Shown one piece after another: positions 17,776 to 26,846 of a stretch of 64,000 nucleotides of DNA. The stretch covers positions 248,001 through 312,000 of the forward strand of contig NZ_JAJSOH010000001.1 in assembly GCF_021277265.1 (NCBI RefSeq), read 5' to 3'. The notes beneath the pieces are model-generated. The model searched no databases. It saw nothing but the letters and a program-made list of their open reading frames with translations, and was not told the DNA's origin. How positions within the stretch are numbered: position 1 is the stretch's first letter; each line of letters begins with the position of its first letter. The position numbers were made by a program, and so were the translations under genes. This stretch comes from Kineosporia rhizophila. Lineage in GTDB: Bacteria; Actinomycetota; Actinomycetes; Actinomycetales; Kineosporiaceae.

Positions 17776-18714
17776 TCATTCCAGAACCCGTTCTCCCCCA
17801 GCCTCATTGACCAGCACCATCCCCATCACCACGTCCCCGAACAACTCCACTTCCCCTTCCCCCAGGGCCTCGGCCAGCCCACGCGCCCGCGCATGCACCA
17901 GGTACAGGTTGGCCAGCGCCTCCGACGGCACGCCGGCCCGCGAGAGCTCCGGGGCCAGCCCGAGGGCCATCCGCAGTTCTTCGAGTAGCCCGGCCTGGTT
18001 CAGATCGCGCACCCGGATGGACGGGTCGCTCTCCAGGGCAGCGCGGATCTCCCGGGCGGGCCCGGCGTCGGTCACGGTGACGTCGCAGATGCCGCCGTCG
18101 AGGGAGCGCTGGTCGGTGCGCAGAACGATGAGGTGCTGGCGGGGGCCGCCGCCGAACACCATGCCGATGGCGGCGGCTCCGTCGAACTTGTACACAGCGC
18201 GCCAGGAACGCTCCAGGGTCCAGGCCACCGGCTCGGCCCAGTTCGGAAGCGTGACCCCGGCCATCCGCTCGGCCGCCTCGGTCGCGACGACGCGGGTGAG
18301 CGCGGGACCGAGCTGACCGGCGATGGTGAGGAAGCCCCGGGTGATCGGGTCGGGGACCTGCTCGCAGGCCTGGATCAGGTGTTTCACCATGTCCGCGGTC
18401 AGCATCAGGCGCTGCGCTTCGTCCACGTCGACCGGGACGTGTTCCTCGAAGACCGCGAACACCGAACCCACCACCAGTTCGGCCTCGAGCCGGTTGCGGG
18501 CGTCGAGCAGAGCCTCCAGGACGCTGTTCCCGAACGAGGCCATCCCCTGCGCCGCCCCCTCCCAGGTGACCGGCGAGGCCTCGTTCCCCACCGGCTCGAA
18601 CTCGGCGAAGACCGAGATCGGCAGGGTCACCGGCACGGGAGTGGGCAGCAGACGCAGAACAGTGGACGATCGACCCGCCGGGCGCCGGGGACCTCGCCGC
18701 TTGCGGTTGGTCAT
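17776..18714 (-). CDS. hypothetical protein, 312 residues
   Basis: The N terminus is basic and disordered (TNRKRRGPRRPAGRSS). The remaining 290 residues look like a mixed alpha/beta soluble protein with no signal peptide. Notable segments are RSWRAVYKFDGAAAIGMVFGGGPRQHLIVLRTDQRS, a likely beta hairpin, and ELFGDVVMGMVLVNEAGGE at the end. I do not recognise the family. It converges on the small-gene cluster and may or may not belong with it. Confidence 0.55.
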   Translation of the reverse strand: MTNRKRRGPRRPAGRSSTVLRLLPTPVPVTLPISVFAEFEPVGNEASPVTWEGAAQGMASFGNSVLEALLDARNRLEAELVVGSVFAVFEEHVPVDVDEAQRLMLTADMVKHLIQACEQVPDPITRGFLTIAGQLGPALTRVVATEAAERMAGVTLPNWAEPVAWTLERSWRAVYKFDGAAAIGMVFGGGPRQHLIVLRTDQRSLDGGICDVTVTDAGPAREIRAALESDPSIRVRDLNQAGLLEELRMALGLAPELSRAGVPSEALANLYLVHARARGLAEALGEGEVELFGDVVMGMVLVNEAGGERVLE

Positions 18715-18799
18715 GGTGCCAGCCTGCCAGGACTCGCCTGGCCGACGCGCCGAAACCGCAGCGTAGGGGCAGGATGCCAGCTGTTCTGCGGACGCCGGC

Positions 18800-19555
18800 T
18801 CAGTTCGTGACGTCGCCCGGGTCGAGGTGGTCGACCCGGTTCACCCACTCGGCCACTGCCTCCCCGTACTCCATCCGCAGTGACACGTGCCCCGTGTTGT
18901 CCACGGGAAACCGCCGCCACGGCGGATGCTCGAACCCGAGGGCGGAAGCGAGCACGAACTGCGCGAAGAACTGATGACTGACCAGGACCACCACGTCGTT
19001 CATCCGGTGCGTGGCCAGCAGAGCCGACAACAGACGGCGGGCGCGGGGCACCGCGGCTTCCAAGTCGGCCTCGAACCCGCCGTTCCACGGCTGCCCAGCC
19101 CCCGGGAACAGCCCCGCCGGCGCCAGCACATTACCCCCGTACACCTGCAGCTCTTCGAGAGTCGCCCCGGGCAGCGGGCCACGCTCACCGGTGTCCTCGT
19201 TCACATCCTGAATGCCGCCCACCTCATAGGCATCGGGCTGCAGCAGGATCGGCAGCCCGCTCGCCTCGGACAGCGGCCGGGCCGTGGCCACGGCCCGTAG
19301 CGTGGGGCTGGCGTAGAGATGGGTAGGGGTGAAGGGCACCTCACCGGCGGCCAGGGCCTTGCCCAGGGCCTGGGCCTGCCGCTCCCCCAGATCCGTCAGT
19401 GCGGGATCCGGCACCCGGGCCGGGTAGCCCACGATCTCCTCGGCGATCTGCGCATCCCCGGGTTCCCCCGTGTCCTGCGCCTGCTGCCGGGCCACGGCAG
19501 CGAGATAGTTGGCGTTGTTCGTCGACTGACCATGCCGGACAAGGACCAGCTGCAT
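18800..19555 (-). CDS. histidine phosphatase family protein (phosphoglycerate mutase-like)
   Basis: A 251-residue phosphatase of the branch-1 histidine phosphatase superfamily. It opens with LVLVRHGQSTNN, where His8 is the phosphorylated nucleophile, followed by LTDLGERQAQALGKAL, LYASPTLRAVATARPL with the second phosphate-binding Arg, a catalytic Glu region around ELQVYGGNV, and VLVSHQFF with the second His. The substrate is unknown. It lies downstream of the phosphoribosyltransferase/dprA-like pair on the same strand, with an 84-base gap, so co-transcription is possible but not clear. Confidence 0.85.
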   Translation of the reverse strand: MQLVLVRHGQSTNNANYLAAVARQQAQDTGEPGDAQIAEEIVGYPARVPDPALTDLGERQAQALGKALAAGEVPFTPTHLYASPTLRAVATARPLSEASGLPILLQPDAYEVGGIQDVNEDTGERGPLPGATLEELQVYGGNVLAPAGLFPGAGQPWNGGFEADLEAAVPRARRLLSALLATHRMNDVVVLVSHQFFAQFVLASALGFEHPPWRRFPVDNTGHVSLRMEYGEAVAEWVNRVDHLDPGDVTN

Positions 19556-19639
19556 GCCGTTCAGTCAAGCACAGGCTCTTTCCACTGCCGGCCGGGTTGC
19601 GCTGCGAGTACCTTCCACAGGCTCTGGCATTGGAAGCCG

Positions 19640-20440
19640 TCAGTCCGGGCAGCGTCCGCCTGTCCAGCAACACTGCATCGGATCCAGGTCCCGGCGCGGG
19701 TGAGAAGCCAGAAACTTCTTCGTGGCCGTGAAAGACGGCTTGATGTAACGAGCGATGTTCAGTACCAAGATCTGCTCAGCCCCGGCGGCCCGGACAGCGA
19801 GCGCTGCCGACTGGGCGTGCGCACCGGTGGTCCAGGTGTCGTCGATGATCAGCACATGCTCACCAGGGACAGGGTGTTCCGACCGGTAGTGATCGGCGTT
19901 CAGAGTGCGCGGCGCAACTGTGGGCTGAGCGATGAGCTGCAGTTGTTCTCCCGGCGCGATGGCCTGGGCGATCATGTTGAGCGGGTGCTGGCGCTGGGCG
20001 GGCTTGGCCGGTAAGGAGGGCACAGTGGCCCAGAAGCGTGGGGGCCGACCGGTCAGCCGATTCAGGCAGTCCTCATGCGTGCTGAGAGCGTTCCACAGCA
20101 GGAGCGACACCACGAACTTCGAGTCGGAGTCGGGATGCGGCTGCTTGTAAAGCCGCATCATGTAGTGAGACTGCTCGCCCTCCACGGCGTACACAGCAGC
20201 TCCCACCCGATCCGCGACGGGCTGGCCCGCATGCGCGCTACAGGGGCGGCACCGGGTGTAGCCGTAGACCGGCGTGAAGCAGACGTCGCAGGTCTCGCCG
20301 ACGACATAGGCCGTGTTGCGCACCGTTCCGCCGTAGGTGTCAGCCAACATGTGACGCACGTGGTCGGGGATGGCCGGAACGGGCACCTCAGGTATGGAGC
20401 AGGTTGCGCAGTGCAGCCCTTGCCTGACTTTGCTCTTCAT
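19640..20440 (-). CDS. ComF-like phosphoribosyltransferase, partner of the dprA-like gene
   Basis: A 266-residue protein. The PRPP-binding loop VLIIDDTWTTGAHAQSA (Asp200-Asp201 onward) is the type I phosphoribosyltransferase signature. Three CxxC pairs precede it (Cys11/14, Cys51/54, Cys64/67) and probably bind zinc, as in ComF. The reading frame overlaps the end of the dprA-like gene by 53 bases; a GTG at 20386, one base after that stop, is an alternative start but would drop the first Cys pair. DprA-type genes paired with phosphoribosyltransferases have been proposed as an antiphage system; I rely on the pairing and do not claim activity. Confidence 0.8.
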   Translation of the reverse strand: MKSKVRQGLHCATCSIPEVPVPAIPDHVRHMLADTYGGTVRNTAYVVGETCDVCFTPVYGYTRCRPCSAHAGQPVADRVGAAVYAVEGEQSHYMMRLYKQPHPDSDSKFVVSLLLWNALSTHEDCLNRLTGRPPRFWATVPSLPAKPAQRQHPLNMIAQAIAPGEQLQLIAQPTVAPRTLNADHYRSEHPVPGEHVLIIDDTWTTGAHAQSAALAVRAAGAEQILVLNIARYIKPSFTATKKFLASHPRRDLDPMQCCWTGGRCPD

Positions 20441-21299
20441 CGATTGCGCAGATTGTCCGCATCACGTCGCTCAGCGTACGTGCTTGATGCACTCCCGGTC
20501 GCCCGATCAGCTCGGCTGCCCACTGATTGCGCGCAACCACCATGTCGGTCAGGATCACCGGCCGGCCGTGCTCCACCGCCACCCGTGCCTGGATGCGAGC
20601 CCCACTCTTCTCACCGGCCTCCACGATGACAGTCGCCATCCCGTAACCGGACATGGTGGCGTTGCGCAGCGGGAAGGTGTGCCGAGCCCCCGGCGCGTCG
20701 GGCCAGAACTGGGAGATGAGCAGGCCCCGCCGGGCGATGGTCTCCTGCAGTTCCCGGTTCTGAGCCGGGAACTGCCTCTGAATGCCGGTTCCGATGACAG
20801 CTACTGTGCGGCCACCGTTTTCGAGAGCGGCTGCGTGAGCGGCCGTGTCGATACCCTCGGCCAGGCCGGACAGAACGGTGAAGCCCTCCGCCACGAGTGA
20901 CTGGGCAATGCTCGAGGCTCGCTTCAGCCCCTCGGGTGACGCCTTCCGGCTCCCCACCACGGAGACGGCGCGGTCTTCCGGGCGCACCTCGCCCCGGGTG
21001 AACAACAGCGCAGGCGCCTGATGCACGGCGCGCAGGCGCAGGGGGTAGTCCTCGTCCAGCACAGTGACGAGACGCAGCCCTTCACTGCCCCAGCGATCCA
21101 CCTCCGCCGCTGCTTGCTGGCGAGGATCCGGGGCCGTGGGGTCGGCCAGTAGAGCATCGTCGGTCAGTTCGTTCCAGAGCTGCACGGCGCTACCACAATC
21201 GAGCAGCCGACTGGTCAACTGCGACAGGGGAAGCTTTTGCGGCGCACTTCGGAGCAGCGCGACGACTGCGATCCACTCTTCCCGCTGGTCGCCGCTCAC
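20388..21299 (-). CDS. DprA/Smf-like Rossmann protein, SOS-controlled
   Basis: About 303 residues. The N-terminal helical part (EEWIAVVALLRSAPQKLPLSQLTSRLL) is followed by the DprA Rossmann fold: VSVVGSRKASPEGL, LVAEGFTVLSGLAEGIDTAAHAAALENGG, TVAVIGTGI, FPAQNRELQETIARRGLLISQF, PLRNATMSGYGMATVIVEAGEKSGARIQARVAVEHGRPV. Canonical DprA loads RecA on single-stranded DNA; there are no other competence genes here, and the neighbour is a phosphoribosyltransferase. The frame extends to an ATG at 21437, but the extra 46 residues are not protein-like and contain a LexA box, so I chose GTG 21299. That start lacks a good ribosome binding site. Confidence 0.8.
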   Translation of the reverse strand: MSGDQREEWIAVVALLRSAPQKLPLSQLTSRLLDCGSAVQLWNELTDDALLADPTAPDPRQQAAAEVDRWGSEGLRLVTVLDEDYPLRLRAVHQAPALLFTRGEVRPEDRAVSVVGSRKASPEGLKRASSIAQSLVAEGFTVLSGLAEGIDTAAHAAALENGGRTVAVIGTGIQRQFPAQNRELQETIARRGLLISQFWPDAPGARHTFPLRNATMSGYGMATVIVEAGEKSGARIQARVAVEHGRPVILTDMVVARNQWAAELIGRPGVHQARTLSDVMRTICAIDEEQSQARAALRNLLHT

Positions 21300-21358
21300 A
21301 GAGCCCAGCCTAGAGGCAGACCGGGAGACCGGGTGGACAGTTCGCACACCCAGCAATA

Positions 21359-21372
21359 CGAACACATGTTCG
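21359..21372. promoter_or_regulatory. LexA (SOS) box upstream of the dprA-like gene
   Basis: CGAAC-ACAT-GTTCG is a perfect dyad matching the Gram-positive/mycobacterial SOS box CGAAC-RNRY-GTTCG, with A following on the right as in the extended consensus. It lies 60 bases upstream of GTG 21299. A TATTGC hexamer (minus strand, 21353-21358) directly beside it could be the -10, so LexA would cover the promoter. Confidence 0.8.
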
Positions 21373-21517
21373 AGCGATGCGCCAGGCCGGCGCACCTGCC
21401 CCGAACGGCCGGAAGCCGCCGGAGACAGGCACGCCATCTGAAAGAGCTTTCACCGGGCAGAATCTGAATCGCCGAGGATGCCGTCAGGGCACCGCCGGCG
21501 ATCGCCCGGACGGTGGA

Positions 21518-22357
21518 TCAGCGGCGGGTGTCGGGGATGCCGTCACCGTCGACGTCGATGCGCTCCTTGCGCACCTCACCGCCCACGGTCTCGACCGACT
21601 CCTCGACCTCGGTGTCCAGGCGGACGCGCTCCTGCGGCACGGCCTCCTTGGAGACCACAGGACGCTCGGCGTTGAGGACGACCTCGTGCTCGTCCTCGGT
21701 GATGTCCCGGCCCGAGTAGGCCGCGTCGCGGTTGGTGTCGGTCACCGGCTCGGTGACGACGACCGCCTTCTCCTTGCGCACCGGCACGTCGACCTGCACG
21801 TTCTCGGTCTCCACCCACTTGCGCAGGCGGGCCTTGCCGGCCTGCACGCGCTCGGTGTCGACGTTCAGCTGCTCCTCGGAGCGGGTCATCGCCTGATCGG
21901 TGGTCCCGCCCGCGGTGCCGTGACCGGTGCCCGTGGTCCCGGCATTGCCGGTGGTGCTGCGGTCGGTGACGTCACTGACCTCGCGGTCGGAGTCCGCGTA
22001 CTCGGTGCGTGCGGTGCCGGTGCCCGCGTAGGACGTTTCCTCGGGGTAGGAGACGTTGTAGTGGGCGTACAGCTCACGCTCTTCGGCCGGGCTCAGGTGC
22101 CCGGTCTCGTCGATGTTCGGGGCGTTCTTGATCTGCGACTTGCTGTACGGCACAACGAGATCCTCGTCGGAGATCGTGGCCTCGGCCAGCGGCACGAACG
22201 ACTCGTTCGTGCCGAAGAAGCCGGTGTTCACGGTGGCCCACTCCGGCTGACCGGTCTGGTCGTCCACGTAGACCTGGCCGATGGTCCCGACCTTGTCACC
22301 ATCGGTCGTGCGCAGCTTCTGGCCGATGAGCTGCTGAGCCTGAGCCTGGGTGATCAT
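21518..22357 (-). CDS. PRC-barrel and DUF2382 (YsnF/AvaK) stress protein
   Basis: A 279-residue soluble protein. Residues 1-90 are a PRC-barrel (IGQKLRTTDGDKVGTIGQVYVDDQTGQPEWATVNTGFFG, ending DLVVPYSKSQIKNAP), as found in RimM and photosynthetic reaction-centre H subunits. After a disordered Thr/Gly linker (about 108-155) comes DUF2382 (EEQLNVDTERVQAGKARLRKWVETENVQVDVPVRKEKAVV, VVLNAERPVVSKEAVPQERVRL). In actinobacteria such proteins are induced by general stress; the biochemical role is unknown. The ATG follows a strong GGAGG. Confidence 0.9.
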   Translation of the reverse strand: MITQAQAQQLIGQKLRTTDGDKVGTIGQVYVDDQTGQPEWATVNTGFFGTNESFVPLAEATISDEDLVVPYSKSQIKNAPNIDETGHLSPAEERELYAHYNVSYPEETSYAGTGTARTEYADSDREVSDVTDRSTTGNAGTTGTGHGTAGGTTDQAMTRSEEQLNVDTERVQAGKARLRKWVETENVQVDVPVRKEKAVVVTEPVTDTNRDAAYSGRDITEDEHEVVLNAERPVVSKEAVPQERVRLDTEVEESVETVGGEVRKERIDVDGDGIPDTRR

Positions 22358-22510
22358 TGGTTACCTCCTGCGCAATTCGGGCGTGCGGGTGTCCTCACCC
22401 AGAAAGCCACGGATGCCGACATCGGACCATTCGAGGTGACCCCCTCCCCTGAATCCTCTTGCGGAGCACAGGTTCCTGTCCGATACAGACACGAATGGTT
22501 GAAACCACCC

Positions 22511-24823
22511 TTAACGGGCTTCGACTGGATGCCGACACGAGCCACCCGCACAAGTCCTGTGCGCCGACCGGCACTGCATCCCTACGGCACCGATCGGATC
22601 GCCAGGGAACGACCACAGGGCAACCGGGCTCGGCAGAGCCCCCAAGAACCGCCGCGCACACTGAACCAACCGCTCGGGCGCAGCGGCCGGGTGCACCAAG
22701 AAGGCACGCCCGTCCTGAAGCGCCACCGCCCATTTCGGCAGGTAGTCACCGAACGGGGTGGGGATGGCATAGCCGCGCGGAAGGCGGGCGTAGGCAGCAA
22801 CGGCCGGGTCTGCCTCCAACTGAGCCACGAACGCCCGTTCAGCGTCGGAGGCCGGGGCAGCGTAGCGATAGACATGCTTGGCCACCGGCTCGCCTACGAG
22901 TTGCCGGGTCTGCGCGGCAGTGAAGAGGTTGTCGCCGTAGCGCTGGTCGAGCAGCTCGTAGGAGAGCCCTTCGACGATCAGGTCAGCCTTCTCAGCGCCG
23001 ATCAGGCGAACGGCTTCTCCTATGAAATGCTCCACATTCAGCTGCAATTGAGCGAGGGTAGGATCAGCAATCCCTTGGAGAACTGCGCTGACCGTACGTC
23101 GCGTGAGGCCGGTGCCCGCGGCGATCTCGCCCACCACGTCGACCCGGCCGTTGGTCGACGCAGACGCTGGAGACAGGCGCTGATCAAGCACGGCGATACT
23201 GCGCCCGATCAGCCGGGCCGAGTCCAGCTGGATGCGATACGTCGCCCGGTGGTCGATCGCCTGCCACAGCGCCCGGAAATGTTCTCCGGCAAAGACTTCG
23301 CGGTTCAGAACGTTCCGGCGATAGATCCGGTCGTCGACCGGCCGGGGGAAGGCCCCCACGACTTCCCGCTGCAGTCCTTCCACGAATGCGGCGTACGACT
23401 CGTCGGTCACCACCGTCAGTTCATTGACCGAGCGATCGCGCACCCGTTCACCCTGCTGGTCGACCGCCAGCCGCAACCCTCGCCCGACCTCTTGGCGGCG
23501 GGAGATCGTGGTGCCGCTCTGCTTCAGCAGGCCCATCACGAAAACGTTCGGATTGTCCCACCCCTCACGCAGCGCCGAGTGAGAGAAGATGAACCGCACC
23601 GGCTCGGCCATCGACAACAGGCGTTCCTGGTCACGCAGGATCAGATCGTAGGCGCCCACGTCCTTCGACAGGCCGGCCTCGTCACCGCTCTTGCAGACCT
23701 CTCCGTCCACCCAGCGCTTCGTCTTCTTGTCCACCGAGAAGTAGCCCGCATGCACAGCCGAAACATCATCGCGCAGAAGATAATCGCCGTAACCCGGCTC
23801 GTCCAGGAACTCATCACGCAGGCGCAGGTACTCGTCCTCGAAAATGCCGGCATAAAGGCCCAGCGCTCCCGGCTGACTGTAGTCCCGGTACTTGACCACC
23901 TCGTCGATGAAGAACAATGACAGCACCTTCACCCCTCGGGCGAAGAGTTCCCGTTCCTTCTCCAGGTGAGCCCGGATCACCGCGCGGATCTGCAGCCGCC
24001 GCAGATCTTCGCCCGAGCAGTCCTGATCGCCCATCCCCCGCACGGCAATCTTCTTGACCAGCCCGCGATTCAGAGCGTTCACCGCGTCGAGGCGGTGAAC
24101 CTTGACGTGCTCGACGCGGTGCGTGGCCGAGTACCGCACCATGAAAAGCGGCTCGAACCGGGACAACGCCTGGAGCGACTTCGCCGAACCGATCTTCTGC
24201 GGTTCGTCCAGGATCACGATCGGGCGGCTCTCCCGCAGCACATCGATGGGCCGACGCCCTTGAAAGGCGTCCAACTCTTCGTAGATCCGGCGGCTCTCCC
24301 GGCCAGGCGCATTGAACGCCTGAATGTTGATGATCAGGACCTGCACCCCTGGATCAGCGGCGAACCGTTCCACTCCGCGCAGGCCAACGGGCGAAGAGCG
24401 ATAGACAGACGCTCGCGGCCGAGTTCCGTACATCTCCTGGAAGTGGTCGGCCGTTACGTCGAAAGACCGCTTCACGCCCTCACGAATCGCGATCGATGGC
24501 ACCACGACCACGAACCGGCTCCACCCGTAACGCCGGTTCAGTTCGAGAATGGTCCGGATGTACACGTACGTCTTGCCGGTGCCCGTCTCCATCTCGACAT
24601 CCAGATTGAGGACGCCGGGCGCGCCTGGGCTGTCAACCAGACTCATCGAGAGGGGAAGGTTCCGGATCCGCTGCCCGGCGTTCACGTTCTTCAGCAGATC
24701 AGCCGCGCTCAGAACTATCCCGGCATTGGCAACGCCCGAGCGACGAGGCTGCCCGGCGAAGACGTCGGCCACCGCATCAACGGCCTCCGTCTGGTACTGC
24801 TGTACCTTGAACCGCAGCTTCAT
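22511..24823 (-). CDS. res: type III restriction enzyme Res subunit, nuclease domain degenerate
   Basis: A 770-residue SF2 helicase of the type III Res family: YQTEAVDAV Q-motif region, Walker A METGTGKTYVYIR (Lys84), DEPQ (206-209, the Res form of DEAD), SATHRVEHVKVHRLDAVNALNRGLVKK, SALREGWDNPNVFVMGLLKQS and QEVGRGLRLAV. The C-terminal part should be a PD-(D/E)xK nuclease with a YxPDWA motif and an ETKG motif about 20-30 residues later. Here the first reads YLPKWAV (Lys697 in place of Asp), and after DGRAFL (709) the last 61 residues are unrelated; no ETK is found in any nearby frame. The helicase may be active, but cleavage is doubtful. It lies 6 bases after mod. Confidence 0.9.
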   Translation of the reverse strand: MKLRFKVQQYQTEAVDAVADVFAGQPRRSGVANAGIVLSAADLLKNVNAGQRIRNLPLSMSLVDSPGAPGVLNLDVEMETGTGKTYVYIRTILELNRRYGWSRFVVVVPSIAIREGVKRSFDVTADHFQEMYGTRPRASVYRSSPVGLRGVERFAADPGVQVLIINIQAFNAPGRESRRIYEELDAFQGRRPIDVLRESRPIVILDEPQKIGSAKSLQALSRFEPLFMVRYSATHRVEHVKVHRLDAVNALNRGLVKKIAVRGMGDQDCSGEDLRRLQIRAVIRAHLEKERELFARGVKVLSLFFIDEVVKYRDYSQPGALGLYAGIFEDEYLRLRDEFLDEPGYGDYLLRDDVSAVHAGYFSVDKKTKRWVDGEVCKSGDEAGLSKDVGAYDLILRDQERLLSMAEPVRFIFSHSALREGWDNPNVFVMGLLKQSGTTISRRQEVGRGLRLAVDQQGERVRDRSVNELTVVTDESYAAFVEGLQREVVGAFPRPVDDRIYRRNVLNREVFAGEHFRALWQAIDHRATYRIQLDSARLIGRSIAVLDQRLSPASASTNGRVDVVGEIAAGTGLTRRTVSAVLQGIADPTLAQLQLNVEHFIGEAVRLIGAEKADLIVEGLSYELLDQRYGDNLFTAAQTRQLVGEPVAKHVYRYAAPASDAERAFVAQLEADPAVAAYARLPRGYAIPTPFGDYLPKWAVALQDGRAFLVHPAAAPERLVQCARRFLGALPSPVALWSFPGDPIGAVGMQCRSAHRTCAGGSCRHPVEAR

Positions 24824-24829
24824 CCCGGC

Positions 24830-26755
24830 TCAGATCGTCTTCACATCCGTGGCCGGCGAGAGCTCCCGGAAGATCTGCCCGGCATTGATCAGGTCCTGGT
24901 CGGATGCGAAGCCGGAATGGCGGAACGCCGCCCGCCCCGGGCATTCCCGAGCCAGGGCTTCCAGTAGGGCAAGATCGAGCCGATCCTCGAAACACGCCAG
25001 CAGATCGCCCACCGCGAAGACCCGGTGCCCGAGGACAGTGTTCTTCTTGATCACTGGATCGAGCGGCATCGCGCAGCCGAGCAGAGTCTGAAACAGCAGA
25101 TCCTCGTCCGAACGATCCGGCTTCACCTTCTCCCGAAGTTGCGCGAGATCGACCCGACGGATCCCCGCTGAGTCGCGCCGCACGTCCACAAAGTTCGAAG
25201 TACTCACTCGCAGAACCCGAAAACCCACATCCAACAATGGACGATCGGTCGCCAGCAGGCGGCCGGCCCGCCTCAGGCGCTCCTTGGCTATTTCGGCAAT
25301 CGTGCCGAACCCGGCCTTGGCCGCTTCGGTGGCCGGCGCGCACACCTCGGGCAGCTGAACCGCGATGAACCGACGCCGGCCGCCGTCCTCGTGATTCAGC
25401 GCGAGCACGGCATGAGCACTGCTTCCCGAGCCGGCGAAGAAGTCCAGCACCAGCGAGTCCGGGGTGGTCGCAATCGCGATCAGCTTCTTCAGCAACGCAA
25501 CCGGTTTGGGATGATCGAATACGGCAACGCCGCCGAACAACTCCCGCACCTCGCGCGTTCCGGCCTCGGTGCGCACTTCCTTCTCGTCCCAGACCGTCTT
25601 CACCTTCTGCGTGGAGGGCCGGTGCTTCTCATAGATGTTCCAGGCACCACTCCGCACCCGCCGGGCCACCACTGCCGAAGCCGAAGGATCGTCCGGAACC
25701 AGCCCCGCGGCCACCTTCTCCCGCCCCCACCGCCAGCAGCCCTCCACACCCTGGCTGTTCAGCGGAACCGTCGTAACCTCATATCCAGCGGAGGATTCCA
25801 GAGCCACTGCCGCATAACCGTTGTCATCGGTCAGCGCCGGGTTCACAAACATCGGGTAGAACAGATTGGGGCGATTGGCCCGGCTGAACCGGGGATTACG
25901 GTTCCGGAGATCGCGCGGCGCGTACCGCCCCACCTCGTCGGTCAGCGGCAGGTCCGACCCGTCACGCGGCAGATCGTAGACACCGGCCCCACCACTACGC
26001 CCGTAGATCAGCAAATACTCGTGCGTCTGGGCCAGGGGCAGATAGTCCCGCCCGCCCTTGTTCGTCTGGACCACCACTTGGGCGACCCGACCGTCGTCGC
26101 CGAACAACTCGTCCAAAATCTGTGAGATCCGGGCCAGCTCATGGTCGTCGATGCTGACCGCCAGGATCCCGTCGTCGGTCAGCAGCGAGCGGGCCAGCTT
26201 CAGTCGCGCGTACATCATGCTCAGCCAGTCGCTGTGGAACCGCCCACCCGACTCCGGATTGGCCACCAGACGGGCGCCGGACTCGTCCGTCTGCCCTGAA
26301 GTTCGCAGGTACTCGGCGGCGCCGACGGTGAAATGGTCCTGGTACACGAAGTCGTTGCCGGTGTTGTAGGGCGGATCGATGTAGATCAGCTTGACCTGCC
26401 CCAGATACGACTCCTGCAGCAGCTTCAGCGCCTGAAGGTTGTCGCCCTCGATGAACAGGTTGCGCGTGGTGTCGAAGTGCACCGACTCGTCCCGCACCGG
26501 GCGCAGCGTCTGGTCAGTCGGCGCATTGGCCGCGAGCACCGCCTCGCGCTTGCCCGGCCACTCCAGGTGGTACCGCTCCTGCGGGCCCTCCACCAGCGCG
26601 CCGGCCAGCTCCTGACGCAGCAGGTCCAGATCGACCGCCGGACCCAGCACCCCGTCTTCCACCTGCTCGGTGACAACGTTGGGAAAGATCTCGGCGAGCG
26701 CAGCCACCTGGGCAGCCCTCAGGCCCGGGGAAGTGCGCCGTAGTCGCTCCGCCAC
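24830..26755 (-). CDS. mod: type III restriction-modification DNA methyltransferase (Mod)
   Basis: A 641-residue S-adenosylmethionine-dependent adenine-N6 methyltransferase of the beta class (motif IV first). It has LIYIDPPYNTGNDFVYQD with DPPY at 127-130, a variable target-recognition region (about 220-400), and the SAM-binding motif LDFFAGSGSSAHAV at 440-444. The N terminus LRAAQVAALAEIFP and the segment LFIEGDNLQALKLLQESYLGQVK are typical of Mod subunits. It gives sequence specificity and host protection and normally forms a complex with Res encoded just downstream. All catalytic motifs appear intact, so it could still methylate the genome although Res looks nuclease-dead. Confidence 0.93.
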   Translation of the reverse strand: MAERLRRTSPGLRAAQVAALAEIFPNVVTEQVEDGVLGPAVDLDLLRQELAGALVEGPQERYHLEWPGKREAVLAANAPTDQTLRPVRDESVHFDTTRNLFIEGDNLQALKLLQESYLGQVKLIYIDPPYNTGNDFVYQDHFTVGAAEYLRTSGQTDESGARLVANPESGGRFHSDWLSMMYARLKLARSLLTDDGILAVSIDDHELARISQILDELFGDDGRVAQVVVQTNKGGRDYLPLAQTHEYLLIYGRSGGAGVYDLPRDGSDLPLTDEVGRYAPRDLRNRNPRFSRANRPNLFYPMFVNPALTDDNGYAAVALESSAGYEVTTVPLNSQGVEGCWRWGREKVAAGLVPDDPSASAVVARRVRSGAWNIYEKHRPSTQKVKTVWDEKEVRTEAGTREVRELFGGVAVFDHPKPVALLKKLIAIATTPDSLVLDFFAGSGSSAHAVLALNHEDGGRRRFIAVQLPEVCAPATEAAKAGFGTIAEIAKERLRRAGRLLATDRPLLDVGFRVLRVSTSNFVDVRRDSAGIRRVDLAQLREKVKPDRSDEDLLFQTLLGCAMPLDPVIKKNTVLGHRVFAVGDLLACFEDRLDLALLEALARECPGRAAFRHSGFASDQDLINAGQIFRELSPATDVKTI

Positions 26756-26846
26756 TCATGCAGTATCCAGGCGCACGCCCCCGCCGTCAGCGATCCTGCT
26801 TTCCCGCAGCCCTCCGGGCCGGGCCGCAGCGCGTACGCTGACCCCC

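Noticed and set aside
21377..23920. 847-residue open frame on the plus strand across the PRC-barrel and Res genes
   Set aside because: It is antisense to two recognised proteins and contains no domain; long antisense frames are expected at this GC.
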